Made by a program: the position numbers and the translations under genes. The notes under the pieces are model-generated. The model was not told the origin of the DNA and did not search any database. It worked only from the letters and a program-made list of their open reading frames with translations. Of a stretch of 7,107 bases of DNA, positions 6,709 to 7,107 are shown one piece after another (positions within the stretch are counted from its first letter, which is position 1; every line of letters starts with the position of its first letter). The DNA comes from Lutibacter sp. (GTDB lineage Bacteria > Bacteroidota > Bacteroidia > Flavobacteriales > Flavobacteriaceae): assembly GCA_003516285.1 (NCBI GenBank), contig DPCK01000155.1, positions 1,196 to 8,302 on the forward strand, written 5' to 3'.

Positions 6709-6740
6709 AAGCCATTCAAGAAATTGAGTGGTTTTTTTAT
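6709..6740 (+). terminator. Rho-independent terminator downstream of tRNA-Asn
   Basis: AAGCCATTCA (6709-6718) pairs with TGAGTGGTTT (6725-6734) over 10 bp, including two G-U pairs, around a 6-base loop, and is followed by more T residues to 6738. It lies 12 bases after the tRNA and should end its transcript. If the tRNA 3' end is the attachment core, this terminator belongs to the element side. Confidence 0.75.
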
Positions 6741-6854
6741 TTTAAACAGTACCAAACACTTCATTTTACCTATTATTACTGCATTGTGTGCATTCATTGC
6801 ACTCAAAAATTCCCAACTCATTAAATTGCCAACTTGTCAACTTTTTTATCGAAA

Positions 6855-6896
6855 AAAGGTGTACTAAAAGGTGTACCTAAAAAATTAAAGGTGTAC
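6855..6896 (+). repeat. Three direct copies of AAAGGTGTAC upstream of the integrase
   Basis: Exact 10-base copies start at 6855, 6867 and 6887, spaced 12 and 20 bases apart; the second and third extend to AAAGGTGTACC. They end 32 bases before the integrase ATG. Short, closely spaced direct repeats here are what one expects of arm-type recombinase sites, or of operators for an excisionase or repressor. The position and exact repetition are seen; the function is inference. Confidence 0.75.
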
Positions 6897-6928
6897 CACA
6901 TTTTATAAACTAGCTAAATTTTAAAATT

Positions 6929-7107
6929 ATGAAAATCAATATTAGATTTCTATTATATATATCCAAAATAAATAAAATGGGTAAATGTCCAATAAGGTGC
7001 AGAATCACCTACAATAAAAACAGAAATGAATTTTCAACAGGATTATTCGTCAACCCTAAATATTGGGACAGTAAGCATCAAACTGCAAATTCCAGTGATA
7101 TTGACCA
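6929..7107 (+). CDS. Tyrosine recombinase/integrase, N-terminal part (cut by window end)
   Basis: An open frame from the ATG at 6929 runs off the window after 59 codons. The visible residues match the N-terminal arm-DNA-binding domain of Bacteroidota tyrosine recombinases: a KINIRF-type first strand, then MGKCPIRCRITYNK (17-30), NEFSTGLFV (33-41) and NPKYWDSKHQ (42-51), corresponding to the family pattern G.CPI..RIT....R.EFSTG..V.P..WD. The core-binding and catalytic domains, with the R..R.H..Y residues, would lie beyond 7107 and cannot be checked, so it may be whole or broken. The ATG fits the usual family start; Met17 would cut into the domain. The gene reads away from the tRNA, with three direct repeats just upstream. 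No clear promoter or Shine-Dalgarno sequence is seen. It would catalyse integration and excision of the element; conjugative transposons, islands and phages are all possible. Confidence 0.85.
   Translation, partial: MKINIRFLLYISKINKMGKCPIRCRITYNKNRNEFSTGLFVNPKYWDSKHQTANSSDID

Larger units (their letters stand above)
6697..7107 (+). mobile_element. Left end of a probable integrative element at tRNA-Asn (incomplete)
   Basis: Downstream of the tRNA the content changes from core genes to a repeat-rich spacer followed by a tyrosine recombinase gene. A tRNA, a short non-coding spacer and an integrase are the classic end of a genomic island, integrative conjugative element or prophage. Only this end is in the window, so cargo, type and mobility cannot be judged, and the boundary at 6697 is approximate. 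Confidence 0.55.

Noticed and set aside
6612..6710. Near-identical AGCGGATAAA / AGCGTATAAA on both sides of the tRNA as a target-site duplication
   Set aside because: One mismatch in 10 bases flanking a normal host tRNA is weak, and tRNA-targeting tyrosine recombinases use a core shared with the far element end, not a duplication around the tRNA itself.
6673..6867. 64-codon plus-strand open frame beginning inside the tRNA
   Set aside because: Its first codons are the 3' half of tRNA-Asn and it then crosses the terminator hairpin and repeats; the product resembles nothing I know.

Overview
The window looks like AT-rich chromosomal DNA from a member of the Bacteroidota, most likely a flavobacterium-like organism. 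The evidence is a TonB protein of the Bacteroidota type (a VPVYPGC motif, a second cysteine ten residues on, and an LP.M.PGKQRG.PV.V.YSLPI ending), sucA and sucB proteins that start as flavobacterial ones do, several TAnnTTTG promoter elements (the Bacteroidota -7 consensus) and starts without strong Shine-Dalgarno sequences.

Layout. (1) 104-823, plus strand: a TonB energy transducer with a strong terminator at 846-879. (2) 944-1396, plus strand: a small single-domain retropepsin-like aspartic protease. (3) 1393-2133, minus strand: a probable outer-membrane beta-barrel protein of the MetA-like 'transporter' family, whose stop codon overlaps that of the protease. (4) 2265-3488 and 3559-6294, minus strand: sucB (odhB) and sucA (odhA), the E2 and E1 subunits of the 2-oxoglutarate dehydrogenase complex. 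They form a two-gene operon read sucA then sucB, with a terminator at 2211-2241 and a UUCG-capped hairpin between the genes. (5) 6295-6622: an AT-rich divergent intergenic region with the sucA promoter and a very good promoter for the tRNA. (6) 6623-6696: tRNA-Asn(GTT). (7) 6697-7107: a spacer with a terminator, short repeats and three exact copies of a 10-bp repeat, then the first 59 codons of a Bacteroidota-type tyrosine recombinase, cut by the window end.

How the genes work together. SucA decarboxylates 2-oxoglutarate and SucB transfers the succinyl group to CoA, so they are one TCA-cycle machine; the E3 gene (lpd) is not here. TonB and the outer-membrane protein are both envelope proteins but are not evidently linked. 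The right end has the form of an integrative element inserted at a tRNA gene. Positions 1 to about 6700 look like ordinary core genome. Any accessory or unusual system would lie beyond 7107, inside the putative element; I see no complete novel system in this window.
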